This document shows, one piece after another, positions 46,101 to 55,224 of a DNA stretch of 64,000 nucleotides (positions are counted from its first letter, which is position 1; each line of letters opens with the position of its first letter). The position numbers and the translations under genes are program-made. The notes beneath the pieces are model-generated. The model was not told the origin of the DNA and did no database searches. It saw nothing but the letters and a program-made list of their open reading frames with translations. Origin of the DNA: Metapseudomonas boanensis (lineage in GTDB: Bacteria; Pseudomonadota; Gammaproteobacteria; Pseudomonadales; Pseudomonadaceae); assembly GCF_018704125.1 (NCBI RefSeq), contig NZ_JAGTIS010000007.1, forward strand, positions 186,001 to 250,000, read 5' to 3'.

Positions 46101-46647
46101 GCAGGTGCTGGACACCGACCTCGACGGCCAGGGTATGACCCTGGCTGGCCTCGCCTCGGCGCGGCGTCTACCGGAACTCGGCTTCACCTTTCCAGTGGCC
46201 GAGCTGGACGTCGCACGCCTGCGCGCCCTCCTCGCCAACCCGGCCTTCGGACTGCCGGAACCGATGCGCCTGGCCGCCGAGCGCCTGGAGTTCGACACCC
46301 TGAAGGGCTTCATGAAAGGCTTCATCGACCTGACTTTCGAGCACGCCGGACGATGGTACATCGCCGACTACAAGTCCAACTGGCTCGGTCCGGACGCCGG
46401 CTGGTACGTCGGCGAGCGCTTGGAGCAGGCCATCGCCGCCGAGCATTATCACCTGCAGTACCTCATCTACCTGGTGGCGTTGCGGCGTTTCCTGCGTCAG
46501 CGCCTGGATGGCTTTTCCAGTGATCAGCTCGGCGGTGCCTTTTACCTGTTCCTGCGCGGCATGCCGGACGCCGGGGTGTACTTCCACCGTCCCGCCGACA
46601 GCCTGCTCGACGCACTGGACCATCTGTTCGAGGAGGGCCGCGGATGA
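43117..46647 (+). CDS. recB: Exodeoxyribonuclease V subunit RecB
   Basis: A 1176-residue helicase-nuclease. The UvrD-like helicase has Walker A EASAGTGKTW near residue 17, DEFQDTDPVQY, FVGDPKQAIYAFRGAD, VHTSKGLEYPLVF and YVALTRARDRLW. The C-terminal nuclease domain keeps its acidic core (GFIDLTFEHAGRWYIADYKS). RecBCD unwinds and degrades broken DNA until Chi, then loads RecA. The stop overlaps the recD start by 4 bases. Confidence 0.97.
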   Translation: MSLDLLNDTFTGRSLIEASAGTGKTWTLTALYARLLLERQLGVGQVLVVTYTTAATAELRERIRARLAALLAVYEGAPAPDPVLAGLHAQYPGEEHHRRLLLAVHGFDEAAIFTIHGFCQRALQDAAFEAGGDFDSELATDDREVLDALLADLWRRELSEAEPAWARFLAQKRITPVWLRQRLRAHLGKPYLRIEPSELKAGDLSAASEAWSHAQGFWQRQGAQWLETLTRFDGLNKRSYDAAKFVLWQAELDAYFADPAALFAAPTGLEKLAREALIKATKKGFDAPLDAVSDALQGVLDALAEAEPAGAARLIALQVRLLETLNRELPARKAAQRLLAFDDLLNRLEDALHGPVGEALGQALRERYPVALIDEFQDTDPVQYAIFRRVYEHEGDLCFVGDPKQAIYAFRGADLATYLKAREEAARQYSLDTNHRSTPELIAALNQVFARPLPFAEPGLDYPPVGASNKSRAHLVLPGADAPLELVWLGDEPIGKGEAGSAVAVDTARRIAGLLAASTRGEAYFEDNGQRIPLQGGDIAVLVSSHRQAGDVAAELAARGVPSVRRGRDSVWHSEEAEELAAVLAAYAEPGREGVLRYALATRLLGRDALQLARCQDDEHAWDEERESAERYHQLWQQQGFMRAFRAWLDEQGVAERLIALPDGERRLTNLLHLAELLQTESLQRPGLEPLLAWFNAQRGAESHGDDALLRLESDAERVQIVTVHTSKGLEYPLVFCPYLWDGALLRRDEDITCHAADGTPLLDLGSDDFDAHRAVARRERFAERLRLAYVALTRARDRLWLHWGPVALPKAKKDGELPEDGLHSCALAWLLHGRSLDQEDVLGALASHLAALDGAGLRRELEALAGASAGQIALVYPQVDEASAQGESRAEAPAILATLSRTLSSTWRVGSFSGLAAGMHMEAPDRDTLAMPSTQDPGTGFFAFPRGARAGTCLHAILEDWMRDEGELPALVQKHLQGHGLPDSWSEIASAHLQQVLDTDLDGQGMTLAGLASARRLPELGFTFPVAELDVARLRALLANPAFGLPEPMRLAAERLEFDTLKGFMKGFIDLTFEHAGRWYIADYKSNWLGPDAGWYVGERLEQAIAAEHYHLQYLIYLVALRRFLRQRLDGFSSDQLGGAFYLFLRGMPDAGVYFHRPADSLLDALDHLFEEGRG

Positions 46648-48479
46648 ACCTGGCCGACTGGACCCTGGGCCCGCTGGAGCGGTATTTCACCGAGAGCCTA
46701 CAGCGCCTCGATCCTAAGGCGGATGCGTCGGTGCTGGCCGCTGCCGCACTGTGCTGTCAGGCACTGGGGGCCGGCGATGTCTGCCTGCCGCTGGCGCGGG
46801 TGGCCGGCCAGCGCGTGTTCGCCGACGCCGGACCGGGCCTTCTGGCGCCATCGCTGGAGGCCTGGCTGGCGTCTTTGCGGGGCTCACGGCTGGTGGCCAG
46901 CCCAGGCGGCTATGCGCCGCTGACCCTGGATGGCGCCCGCCTCTACCTCAGCCGCTATCACGCGTACGAGGCGCAGCTGGCGGCCAATCTGCTACAGCGC
47001 GCCGCGGCGCGGCCAGAAGTGGACGAAGTACAGCTCAGTGAGTCGCTGGCGCGCCTGTTCGCCCGCAACACCCAACAGCCGGATTGGCAACGCCTGGCGG
47101 CTGCGCAAGCGGTTCGGCGCAACCTCGCGGTGATTTCCGGCGGCCCCGGGACCGGCAAGACCACCACCGTGGTGCGCCTGCTCGCCGCCCTGCTGGAACA
47201 GCCTGGCGGTCAGCGGTTGGCTATCGGCCTGGCCGCGCCCACCGGCAAGGCGGCCGCGCGCATGGCCGAGGCTATCCGCAATGCCAAGGCCGAGCTGCCG
47301 GTGAGCGATTCGATCAAGGCGGCACTCCCCGAAGAGGCGCGCACCCTGCACCGCCTGCTCGGCAGCCGCGGCGACAGCCCGCGGGTGCGCCACCATGCCG
47401 ATAACCCGCTGCCGCTGGACGTGCTGGTGGTGGACGAGGCATCCATGGTCGACCTCGCACTGATGGCCAAGCTGCTCGACGCCCTGCCGCCCAATGCACG
47501 GTTGATCCTGCTCGGTGACAAGGACCAGCTCGCTGCCGTGGAAGCTGGTGCGGTATTCGCCGAACTCTGCGAGGGGCGTGGCTTCGATGCCCAGGCGGCG
47601 GCCGACCTGCAACGCCTGACCGGTCAGCCTGTGCCAGTCGATAACCCGCGCTCGCGGTTGGGCGACGCGGTGGTGCTGCTCACCCACAGCCATCGCTTCG
47701 CCGGCGACAGCGGGATCGGCGAGCTGGCGCGGCGGATCAACGGCGGTAATGCGCGCGGTACTCTCGACCTGCTGCGCGGCGCGCACCCGGATCTGGCCTG
47801 GAATGCCGCGCCCAGCCCGGCGGCCCTGCTGGAGCGTCTGGAAAGTGGCTATGCGCCCTACTTCGCTGCCGTGCGCAGTGGCGATCCGCAGACCGCCTTC
47901 ACCGCTTTCAACGGCTTCCGCGCCCTCACTGCCCAGCGTGAAGGCCCATGGGGCGTCGGCGGTATCAACGAGGCGCTGGAGGCCCGTATCCGCCGACGCC
48001 TGGGGGTTCCCAGCCGCGAGCGCTGGTACGCCGGGCGTGCGGTCATGGTGCGGCAGAACGACTATGCCCTGGGGCTGTTCAACGGTGACATCGGCCTGTG
48101 CCTTTCCACGCCCAACGGCCTGCGGGTGTTCTTCGAGGGTGACGAAGGCTACCGCCCTTTCGCTCCGGCGCGCCTGCCGAGCCACGACAGTGCCTTTGCC
48201 ATGACGGTGCACAAGAGCCAGGGTTCGGAGTTCACTGAGGTGCTCCTGGCACTGCCGGAGCAGCCCAGCCCGCTATTGACCCGTGCGCTGTTCTATACCG
48301 GCATCACCCGCGCCAAGCTGAAGGTGGAAATCTGGGGATTGCCAGCGCGGCTCGCCGAGGCGGTCTCGACCAAGGCCGAGCGTGCGGCGGGGTTGGCGGA
48401 ACGACTGGGAGTGTCGGCACAGGAACCCCCTGTGCCGTCGGGGCCAGTACAGGAGCAGGATCAGCTGAGCCTGTTCTAG
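46644..48479 (+). CDS. recD: Exodeoxyribonuclease V subunit RecD
   Basis: A 611-residue 5'-3' helicase of the RecBCD complex. Walker A is SGGPGTGKTTTVVRLL near residue 168, followed by APTGKAAARMAEAI, VVDEASMVDLALM, LLGDKDQLAAVEAGAVF, and at the end MTVHKSQGSEF and YTGITRAK. Length is normal. Last gene of the recCBD operon; the next feature is a MITE-like repeat. Confidence 0.97.
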   Translation: MNLADWTLGPLERYFTESLQRLDPKADASVLAAAALCCQALGAGDVCLPLARVAGQRVFADAGPGLLAPSLEAWLASLRGSRLVASPGGYAPLTLDGARLYLSRYHAYEAQLAANLLQRAAARPEVDEVQLSESLARLFARNTQQPDWQRLAAAQAVRRNLAVISGGPGTGKTTTVVRLLAALLEQPGGQRLAIGLAAPTGKAAARMAEAIRNAKAELPVSDSIKAALPEEARTLHRLLGSRGDSPRVRHHADNPLPLDVLVVDEASMVDLALMAKLLDALPPNARLILLGDKDQLAAVEAGAVFAELCEGRGFDAQAAADLQRLTGQPVPVDNPRSRLGDAVVLLTHSHRFAGDSGIGELARRINGGNARGTLDLLRGAHPDLAWNAAPSPAALLERLESGYAPYFAAVRSGDPQTAFTAFNGFRALTAQREGPWGVGGINEALEARIRRRLGVPSRERWYAGRAVMVRQNDYALGLFNGDIGLCLSTPNGLRVFFEGDEGYRPFAPARLPSHDSAFAMTVHKSQGSEFTEVLLALPEQPSPLLTRALFYTGITRAKLKVEIWGLPARLAEAVSTKAERAAGLAERLGVSAQEPPVPSGPVQEQDQLSLF

Positions 48480-48515
48480 CGGCGGAGCATGGCTTCCTGT
48501 GGGGGCGAAATCATT

Positions 48516-48678
48516 GGCTCTGTCGGCGTTAGCTGTTGCTAGCCATCAACGGTCGGGCTGAGAGCCCTGTAGGAGCGAGGGGGACGCCGAGTTCTTGCTC
48601 GCGAAATGAGCCCGTTCGCCAGCAAGCTGGCTCCTACAAGGGAGCCAGCCAGTGACAACACTTGACTGGGACAGAGCC
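48516..48678. mobile_element. MITE-like element, copy C
   Basis: 163 bases, same orientation as copy B and differing by only a few bases. Flanked by AAATCATT (48508-48515) and AATTCATT (48679-48686), 7 of 8 identical. Left of it stands GTGGGGGCGAA and right of it ATTCATTCGCCAAGCAGGCC, that is, the two halves of the second repeat family. Confidence 0.87.
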
Positions 48679-48765
48679 AATTCATTCGCCAAGCAGGCCG
48701 AAGGTCTGCCCTGGGGCGCCGAAGGAGCCACGCTATGGCTCTTTGCGAATGAATTCGCCCCCACA
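48679..48765. repeat. GAATTCATTC dispersed repeat
   Basis: From AATTCATTCGCCAAGCAGGC to GCGAATGAATTCGCCCCCAC, with inverted ends and a CAGGCCGAAGGTCTG arm. Adjacent to MITE-like copy C. Confidence 0.7.
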
Positions 48766-48787
48766 ACGCAGAGTGGTGCTCAATAAG

Positions 48788-48813
48788 AAACGGGGCCATC
48801 AGGCCCCGTTTTT
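48788..48813. terminator. Bidirectional terminator beside the terC gene
   Basis: AAACGGGGCC and GGCCCCGTTT form a 10-bp stem with an ATCA loop, with Ts on the plus strand and TTT on the minus strand. It lies 13 bases past the terC stop. Confidence 0.88.
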
Positions 48814-48825
48814 CACTGCGTCGGC

Positions 48826-49587
48826 TTACTCGCCAGGAATGTCCTTGCGCAGTTTCACCGGCTCCACTTCCTTGCGCCCGCGGGCGATGCGCATGCGGAT
48901 GTTGAGCGCTTCCACGGCCAGGGAGAAGGCCATGGCGAAGTAGACATAGCCCTTCGGCACATGCACTTCGAAGGATTCGGCGATCAGCACGGTACCGACC
49001 ACGACCAGGAAGGACAGCGCCAGCATCTTCAGGCTCGGGTGCTTGTCGATGAACGAGCTGATGGTGCCGGCGGCCAGCATCATCACCAGCACGGCGACGA
49101 TGATCGCGGCGACCATGACCGGCACGTTGGAGACCATGCCGACGGCGGTGATCACCGAGTCCAGCGAGAACACGATGTCGATGATGGCGATCTGGATGAT
49201 GGTGCCGATGAAGCCGCCGGCCATGCTCTTGGGCTCGCCTTCGGTTTCGTCTTCGCCTTCCAGGCTGTGATACATCTCGGTGCTGCTCTTCCACAGGAGG
49301 AACAGGCCACCGAAGAACAGGATCAGGTCACGCCCCGAGATGCCCTGGCCGAATACCTCGAACAGGTCGGTGGTGAGCCGCATGATCCAGGTGATCGACA
49401 GCAGCAACAGAATACGGGTGACCATCGCCAACGCCAGGCCGAAGAGTCGCGTGCGCGCCTGCAGGTGCGGCGGCATGCGCCCTACCAGGATGGCGATCAT
49501 GATGATGTTGTCGATGCCGAGAACGATTTCCAGGGCCGTCAGAGTGAAGAAGGCGACCCAGATTTCCGGGCTGGTCAGCCATTCCAT
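48826..49587 (-). CDS. TerC-family integral membrane protein
   Basis: A 253-residue protein with about seven membrane segments. It has the TerC pattern of acidic residues within membrane helices: LEIVLGIDNIIMIAIL near the start and IIDIVFSLDSVITAVGM after the middle. Charged EGEDETEGEPKS lies in the central cytoplasmic loop. The family is tied to tellurite resistance and, more recently, to manganese export that protects exported metalloproteins. No tellurite genes are nearby, so a metal-handling role is more likely here. Confidence 0.9.
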   Translation of the reverse strand: MEWLTSPEIWVAFFTLTALEIVLGIDNIIMIAILVGRMPPHLQARTRLFGLALAMVTRILLLLSITWIMRLTTDLFEVFGQGISGRDLILFFGGLFLLWKSSTEMYHSLEGEDETEGEPKSMAGGFIGTIIQIAIIDIVFSLDSVITAVGMVSNVPVMVAAIIVAVLVMMLAAGTISSFIDKHPSLKMLALSFLVVVGTVLIAESFEVHVPKGYVYFAMAFSLAVEALNIRMRIARGRKEVEPVKLRKDIPGE

Positions 49588-49691
49588 GATGCGTGATTCC
49601 TCGTGAGGTTTTAAGGCTAGGGATGGGCACGAACGAGCCGGAAAGAGCTTACGCAGTTTCCGGCAGGTTCGGGGGTGTCATTCAGCGGCTG

Positions 49692-50999
49692 TCAGTGCGA
49701 TCCGAACAGTGGAAAGACACCCAGCAACAAGGCGGCGAGGAGGATACACAGACAAATCATCACCGCCCACTTCAATGTGAAGCGCTGGTGGTCACCGAAC
49801 TCCACCTTGGCCAGGCCCACCAGCAGGTAGGTCGAGGGTACCAGCGGGCTCAGCAGATGCACCGGCTGGCCTACGATAGACGCTCGCGCCATCTCCACCG
49901 GACTGATGCCGTAATGGCTCGCGGCCTCGGCCAGAACCGGTAACACGCCGTAATAAAAAGCGTCGTTGGACATGAAGAAGGTGAACGGCATGCTCACCAG
50001 CGCGGTAATCACCGCCATGTGTGGGCCGAGGGATGGCGGGATGACCGCCAGCAGGCTCTTGGACATGGCTTCCACCATGCCGGTGCCGGAGAGGATGCCG
50101 GTGAAAATGCCAGCGGCGAAGATCAGTCCCACCACCGCCAGGACGTTCCCGGCATGGGCCGCGACGCGCTCCTTCTGCTGTTGCAGGCAGGGGTAGTTGA
50201 TGATCATGGCGACGCTGAAGGCGATCATGAACAGCACCGGCAGCGGCAGCAGTCCGGCGATCAGCGCCGCCATCAGGCAGGCAGTCAGGCCGCCGTTGAC
50301 CCACAGCAGCTTCGGCCGACGTGCCTCCGGGTATTGCGACACGCTGATCTCGTCGTGGCTGATCTGCTCGTCCGGCAGGTGCAGCACGCCGAGGCGCGCA
50401 CGCTCCCGCTTGCCGTAGACCCAGGCGAGACCGAACAGGGCGAGCGCGCCTGCAATCATGGCTGGGATCATCGGTACGAAGATGTCCGACGGATCCACGT
50501 GCAGGGCGCTGGCGGCGCGAGCCGTAGGGCCGCCCCAGGGGGTCATGTTCATGATGCCGCCGGCGAGGATGATCAGGCCGGCCATGATCAGCGGGCTCAT
50601 GCCCAGGCGGCTGTACAGCGGCAGCAGGGCGGCGACGCAGATCATGTAGGTGGTGGCGCCGTCGCCGTCGAGGGAGACGATCAGCGCCAGCGCGGCGGTG
50701 CCCATCGAGACCTTCAGCGGGTCGCCCTTGACCAGTTTGAGGATCTTGCGCACGGCCGGGTCGAACAGGCCGGAGTCGATCATCAGGGCGAAGTAGAGGA
50801 TGGCGAACATCAGCATGACGCCAGTGGGGGCGAGCTTGCCGATGCCTTCGAGCATCATCGGGCCGATGCCGGCGGCGAAGCCTCCGATCAGGGCGAAAAC
50901 GATGGGCACGATGATCAGGGCGATCAGGGCGGACAGGCGTTTGGTCATGATCAGGTACATGAAGCAGATGACCATGGCGAAGCCGAGCAGAGTGAGCAT
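49692..50999 (-). CDS. CitMHS-family citrate/H+ symporter
   Basis: A 435-residue transporter with about twelve membrane segments. Family motifs: LIVSLDGDGATTYMICVAAL, GGIMNMTPWGGPTARAASAL and MPFTFFMSNDAFYYGVLPVL. CitMHS members import citrate with a divalent metal ion and proton. P. aeruginosa citA (PA5476) is the likely counterpart by context. It stands alone; no tricarboxylate two-component system is seen next to it. Confidence 0.9.
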   Translation of the reverse strand: MLTLLGFAMVICFMYLIMTKRLSALIALIIVPIVFALIGGFAAGIGPMMLEGIGKLAPTGVMLMFAILYFALMIDSGLFDPAVRKILKLVKGDPLKVSMGTAALALIVSLDGDGATTYMICVAALLPLYSRLGMSPLIMAGLIILAGGIMNMTPWGGPTARAASALHVDPSDIFVPMIPAMIAGALALFGLAWVYGKRERARLGVLHLPDEQISHDEISVSQYPEARRPKLLWVNGGLTACLMAALIAGLLPLPVLFMIAFSVAMIINYPCLQQQKERVAAHAGNVLAVVGLIFAAGIFTGILSGTGMVEAMSKSLLAVIPPSLGPHMAVITALVSMPFTFFMSNDAFYYGVLPVLAEAASHYGISPVEMARASIVGQPVHLLSPLVPSTYLLVGLAKVEFGDHQRFTLKWAVMICLCILLAALLLGVFPLFGSH

Positions 51000-51190
51000 G
51001 GCGGTTCTCCGGACGTGATTCGGGCGGGGCGGAAGCGGATCAGCGCGAGGCCGAAGGCGTGCGGAGAACGGGCGGCGGGGTGCCGGGACGGCAGCAGGAA
51101 CGGAACATGTCGATCACCAATCTTGTTGTTGTCGGAGTTACCGGTCGTTTGCCGGCAGTGGGGCGGATGCTAAGGCGTCAACCTTTCAGC

Positions 51191-51222
51191 GAGCTTTCGG
51201 CGGTGATCGGTGCCGAAAGCTC
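51191..51222. other. Strong hairpin upstream of the CitMHS gene
   Basis: GAGCTTTCGGC and GCCGAAAGCTC form a perfect 11-bp stem with a 10-base loop. It lies 41 bases past the AEC-carrier stop on the minus strand and about 190 bases upstream of the CitMHS start. A terminator for the AEC gene is likely, though the following T-run is poor. Confidence 0.4.
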
Positions 51223-51263
51223 GGGGATTAAGCGACGAACTGCGGCCGGGCCGCCATGACGGT

Positions 51264-52172
51264 TCAGCTGGACACAACGCGCATGACCAGCAGCAGGCTG
51301 GCGGCGGCGAGCAAGGTCTGCAGGGTAATGATCCCGGCCATCAGGTGGCTGTCGCCGCCGAGTTGGCGGGTCAGCACATAGGCCGTGGGGGCGGTGGGCA
51401 GGGCGAAGAACAGTACCAGGATGCTGCTTTCCATGGCCGGTAGGCCGAGCACCTGGGCTACCGCGAAGGCCAGGGCCGGCATGGCAAGCAGGCGCAGGGC
51501 GCAATTCCAGGCCAGGGCCGGTACTTCGCCGGCCAGCTCCTGCGGGCGCAGTGCCGCGCCGACGCAGAGCAGGCCAAGCGGCAGGCTGGCCACCGCCAGC
51601 AGGTTGAGCAGGCGGTCGGTGCCGCCGGGCAGGCCGAAGCCGGCCAGGTTTACCAGGGCGCCGGCCAGGCAGGCGAGGATCAGCGGATTCTTTGCCACGG
51701 GCAGGAGCAGGCCGTGCAGGCTCACGCCGCGTTCGGCGGTCAGTGCCCAGACCGACATCAGGTTCACCGTCGGCACCATCAGCGCCAGCATCAATGCAGC
51801 TATGGCCAGGCCGTCCTTGCCGTAAAGGCTGCCAATGGCGGCCAGGCCCAGGTAGGTGTTGAAGCGCAAGATGCCCTGGGTGACCGCGCCGAAGCGCGCG
51901 GCTGGCCAGCCCAGCAGCCGGCGAGCCAGGAGCAGGGCGCTCCAGCCGATGCCGAGTCCAAGGAACACCGCCAGCGCCAGACGGGGCAACGCTGGGTTGT
52001 CCAATGGGGCCATGGCCAGGCTGCTGAAGAGCAGGGCGGGGAACAGGATGAAGTAGTTGAGCCGCTCGGCTGCCGGCCAGAATGCCTCGCCGGGGAAGTC
52101 CCAGCGGCGCAGCAGGAAGCCGCCGACGATCAGCGCGAAGAGGGGCCAGAGGGCGTAGAGCAGGGTGGTCAT
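51264..52172 (-). CDS. AEC-family (auxin efflux carrier-like) transporter
   Basis: A 302-residue protein with about ten membrane segments of the AEC family: an early ERLNYFILFPALLFSSLA segment, NPLILACLAGALVNLAGFGL in the middle, and the family end TLQTLLAAASLLLVMRVV. Bacterial AEC proteins carry small organic acids such as malate, malonate or acetate. The substrate here is unknown; a CitMHS carrier next door makes an organic acid plausible. Divergent from the GFA gene. Confidence 0.88.
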   Translation of the reverse strand: MTTLLYALWPLFALIVGGFLLRRWDFPGEAFWPAAERLNYFILFPALLFSSLAMAPLDNPALPRLALAVFLGLGIGWSALLLARRLLGWPAARFGAVTQGILRFNTYLGLAAIGSLYGKDGLAIAALMLALMVPTVNLMSVWALTAERGVSLHGLLLPVAKNPLILACLAGALVNLAGFGLPGGTDRLLNLLAVASLPLGLLCVGAALRPQELAGEVPALAWNCALRLLAMPALAFAVAQVLGLPAMESSILVLFFALPTAPTAYVLTRQLGGDSHLMAGIITLQTLLAAASLLLVMRVVSS

Positions 52173-52274
52173 GGTGACATCCGGTCAGGCATGCGCCGCA
52201 CATCTTCGGCGGCTCGACGGACATTCGCAACCGGCCTGCTAGGGTAACAGTCAGTCTCGATACCGGAGGACACC

Positions 52275-52676
52275 ATGGCCGAACTGCATTCCGGCGGCTG
52301 CCATTGCGGGCAGCTGCGCTACGCCGTCGACGCACCACTGAGCGACATCGCCCACTGCCATTGCTCGATCTGCCGGCGCACCACAGGCGGCATCGTCACC
52401 ACCTGGGTCACGGTACCGTTGGCGAGCTTCCGCTGGACTGCCGGTATGCCCGCCGAATATGCCTCCTCGGCGAGCTGCGTGCGCTACTTCTGTGCCCACT
52501 GCGGCTGCCACCTGGCGCTGTTCACCCAGCTCAGTCCAGACACCATGGACCTGACGATTGCCACCCTGGACCAGCCCGAGGCCGCTCCGGCGAACCGGCA
52601 TATCTGGGTGAAGAACCGGCTGCCCTGGCTGAGCCTGGATCCGCAGCTGCCGGAGGACGAGGAGGAGAACCTCTGA
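52275..52676 (+). CDS. GFA (glutathione-dependent formaldehyde-activating)-like protein
   Basis: A 133-residue beta-rich zinc protein. Cysteines follow the GFA/CENP-V pattern: C9-H-C11, then C28-H-C30-S-I-C33, then the CAHCGCHL set. Related proteins bind zinc and glutathione adducts. Few members have a proven reaction, so this is a family call. GGAGGA precedes the ATG. Stands alone. Confidence 0.9.
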   Translation: MAELHSGGCHCGQLRYAVDAPLSDIAHCHCSICRRTTGGIVTTWVTVPLASFRWTAGMPAEYASSASCVRYFCAHCGCHLALFTQLSPDTMDLTIATLDQPEAAPANRHIWVKNRLPWLSLDPQLPEDEEENL

Positions 52677-52771
52677 GCTGGGCTTGGTGGGTATCGCGGA
52701 TACGTGGCTAGGAGGCTTCCTGCAGGTTGGGCTTCGCTTCGCTCAGCGGCGCGATACCCATCAGCGGTATA

Positions 52772-54748
52772 TCAAGGCAGGACCAACCCGCCGGCGTTCT
52801 TGTGCAGTTGGCGCAGATGCGCGCCGATCTGCTTGAGGTTGGCTTCCGTGGCGTTGAGCTCGGCCATGCGCTGGGGCTCCAGCAGGCTGCGGACCTCGCG
52901 ATCGAGGTCGTCGCTCAGGGTACGCATGGTGTGCTGGCGGCTGCTGCTCTCGGTTTCCAGACGCTGCCATTCGGCGCGTTGCGGCAGGCCGTAGCCGCCG
53001 TCCAGCATCTCAGCCGGGCGGCTCAGGTAACCGCTGTTGGCGAGCATTTTCTCGAGGGTACCGCCCGCCTTGGCGAAACGCGTCTGGCCAGCCTGCTCCC
53101 TTGAGCTCAGGTAGTTGCGCTTGAGTTCATCCTGGGCCAGCAGCAATTGTCGGCGCAGGGCGGCCTGCTCCAGCAGCAGCAGGGCGGCGCTCGCGCGCAG
53201 GTCGGCTTTGGCGAACCAGGGACGGCGTTGCTCGGCGGTCAACTCCAGCCAGCCTTCCACTTTTTCCTGAGGTACCCGCATACGCTCGCGAATCACCGTG
53301 AACATGGCTTGGTAGCGGTCTCGGAAGGAGTCGAAGCGGTAGCCCAGGCGCAAGGCCTCCTTTGGGTCCTGCAGTGGCGTCCGATCGGCGATGCCACGAG
53401 CTTCCAGCACCTTCAGCAGGCCATTGGGCATGATGCTGTCGAGGTCGCGCAGGGCTGGGTGGTCGGTGCCGCTGCGTAGTAGCTTGAGGGTCTCCACCGC
53501 GCAGTTGTTGGATAGGAACCAGTAGTCGCCATCGTAGCTCCAGTGCATCTCGGTGGCATGCTCGACCAGAGTTTCGAGTTCGTCGCGTCTGAGCTTGAGC
53601 GGTATCGAGGCGAGGCTGCGCAGTTCCACCTTGGTGTATTCCTCGATCACCTGGTGCAGGGGCAGCACGAACAGCCGCGAGGGATAGGCGCCGGTGAGAC
53701 CGTCCCAGCTGGACAGCTGCACGTCGCCGACGAAGGCGCGGTAGGAAAGCACCAGGTGCTGGTCCAGGTCGAGGCGGCAGTCCGGCCCGCGCGGGCGGCC
53801 CGGGGCGCAGATCACCAGGCGCAGCATGCTGTGACCCCAGCGGCTGACCCAGTTCTCGTTGGCTTCGGCGAACAGGTAATCCACCTCGTACACGCGCTCG
53901 GGATCGAGGCGGCCAAGGGGCTGCTTGCCGAAGTCGCGGCCGGCATTGAGGTACGCATAGTCGTCGGGGCACTCGGCTTGATTCGCCGGCGCCCAGCCGA
54001 AATGCGCCTGATAGTAGCGGTGCAGTGCCGGGCGACGGCAGGCGTAGGCCGGGTCGAGGAGGAAGTACTCCATATTCACCGCGACGAACTCGCGCGAGTT
54101 GCTCAGTTCGTAGATGTCCGGGCTACGCGCCACCTGGTGGTTCTGCAGCTCGCGCTGACCGCGACGGCCGACCTGCTGCTGCCAGCCGGCAAGGTCGAGC
54201 AGGCGTGGGTCATCGCTGAAGGTGAAGCGGCGTTTGGTCTGTCCGCGGCAGTCCCCCGGCAGGCCAACCTGTCCCGTGCTGCCGGCTTGCAGGCGGCAGC
54301 GAAACAGTTGCGATTGGTCGGCAGCGGTCCAGAGCCGTGCGCGGTCATAGAGGTGGGTCAACTCGTGGAGGACGGTAGCCAGCATTTCACGGCGTACGGT
54401 GCCGTGGGGCCGCCCGGTCTGCTCACGGGCTGCACTGCCATCGACCAGACCGGGTAGCAGCCTGGCATTGAGCTGCAAGGTGTATGGGCTGGTGGCGCGA
54501 CCGTAGCCGTTCTCCGGCAGCTCGTCGCTCCAGCTCAGCTTGACCTCGCGGTCCAGGCGCTGGATGAAACGGGGGGGTAGGGCGGCGCGGGCCTCGATCA
54601 GCAACTGCTCGCTGGCCTGGCGCTGGGGCGGGGTGAGGTCCTCGCCATCGAGTACCAGACGCAATTCGGCCTGGGCCGTCGCGGCGGCCAGCAGGCCCGC
54701 CAGGCCAATCAGGCGTAGCAGCGTGTTCAACTTCGGGCTCCGGGTCAC
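52772..54748 (-). CDS. Exported DUF4105-type protein with zinc-peptidase motif
   Basis: A 658-residue protein with a signal peptide (LLRLIGLAGLLAAATAQA). An HExxH motif (VLHELTHLYDR, near residue 125) with a downstream SREFVAVNMEYFLLD gives the ligands of a zinc peptidase. The middle (EVDYLFAEANENWVSRWGHS, then NNCAVETLKLL) has the His/Cys pattern of DUF4105. The end is a long helical region, probably coiled coil. Likely periplasmic; substrate unknown. Its start overlaps the DUF2388 stop by 4 bases, a translationally coupled pair. Confidence 0.8.
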   Translation of the reverse strand: MTRSPKLNTLLRLIGLAGLLAAATAQAELRLVLDGEDLTPPQRQASEQLLIEARAALPPRFIQRLDREVKLSWSDELPENGYGRATSPYTLQLNARLLPGLVDGSAAREQTGRPHGTVRREMLATVLHELTHLYDRARLWTAADQSQLFRCRLQAGSTGQVGLPGDCRGQTKRRFTFSDDPRLLDLAGWQQQVGRRGQRELQNHQVARSPDIYELSNSREFVAVNMEYFLLDPAYACRRPALHRYYQAHFGWAPANQAECPDDYAYLNAGRDFGKQPLGRLDPERVYEVDYLFAEANENWVSRWGHSMLRLVICAPGRPRGPDCRLDLDQHLVLSYRAFVGDVQLSSWDGLTGAYPSRLFVLPLHQVIEEYTKVELRSLASIPLKLRRDELETLVEHATEMHWSYDGDYWFLSNNCAVETLKLLRSGTDHPALRDLDSIMPNGLLKVLEARGIADRTPLQDPKEALRLGYRFDSFRDRYQAMFTVIRERMRVPQEKVEGWLELTAEQRRPWFAKADLRASAALLLLEQAALRRQLLLAQDELKRNYLSSREQAGQTRFAKAGGTLEKMLANSGYLSRPAEMLDGGYGLPQRAEWQRLETESSSRQHTMRTLSDDLDREVRSLLEPQRMAELNATEANLKQIGAHLRQLHKNAGGLVLP

Positions 54749-55065
54749 AGGGCCAGGATGGCTTCCGCCAGGACCTGGTCGCTGGCTTCGCGGGCCTCGG
54801 GCAGGCGTGCACGCAAGGTGCTGAAGGCCGCCTCCAGTTGAGCGCCACGAATGTCGCCAGCGCTGGCGACGAAGCTGGCGGCGTCGTCACGGGCTGCGAG
54901 CACCAGTTTCATGTCACGGACCGAGGTAGTGGTGTCGGAGGTGAAGTCGAGGGAGCGGTCCAGCGCACGGACGATGATGTTGCTGGTGGCGACCAGGGTC
55001 TGGGCCTGGGCGGTACTGGCCAGCAGGGACAGGGCGGTGGCTGCGACGAACAACGAGCGACGCAT
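54745..55065 (-). CDS. DUF2388 exported small protein (copy 1)
   Basis: A 106-residue protein with a signal peptide (MRRSLFVAATALSLLASTAQA) and a short domain with LVLAARDDAASFVASAG and IRGAQLEAAF. DUF2388 is common in Pseudomonas and of unknown function. The frame is open 48 bases further upstream, but the ATG at 55065 begins the signal peptide. It is paralogous to the next gene and joined to the zinc-peptidase-like gene by a 4-base overlap. Confidence 0.88.
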   Translation of the reverse strand: MRRSLFVAATALSLLASTAQAQTLVATSNIIVRALDRSLDFTSDTTTSVRDMKLVLAARDDAASFVASAGDIRGAQLEAAFSTLRARLPEAREASDQVLAEAILAL

Positions 55066-55224
55066 GGCGGGTCTCCGTGTGAAGTTTTCAGGGTATTGGA
55101 CGCTAGAACCCACCGGCAGTTCTCCACCGAGGGTTCAGGGCGCGCAAGGGTAGCGGATGGACCGGACAGGGCCAAGCACAGAGAAGCGGTCGGGCCACGG
55201 CTATTGCGAGGCCCGGAGGGTATT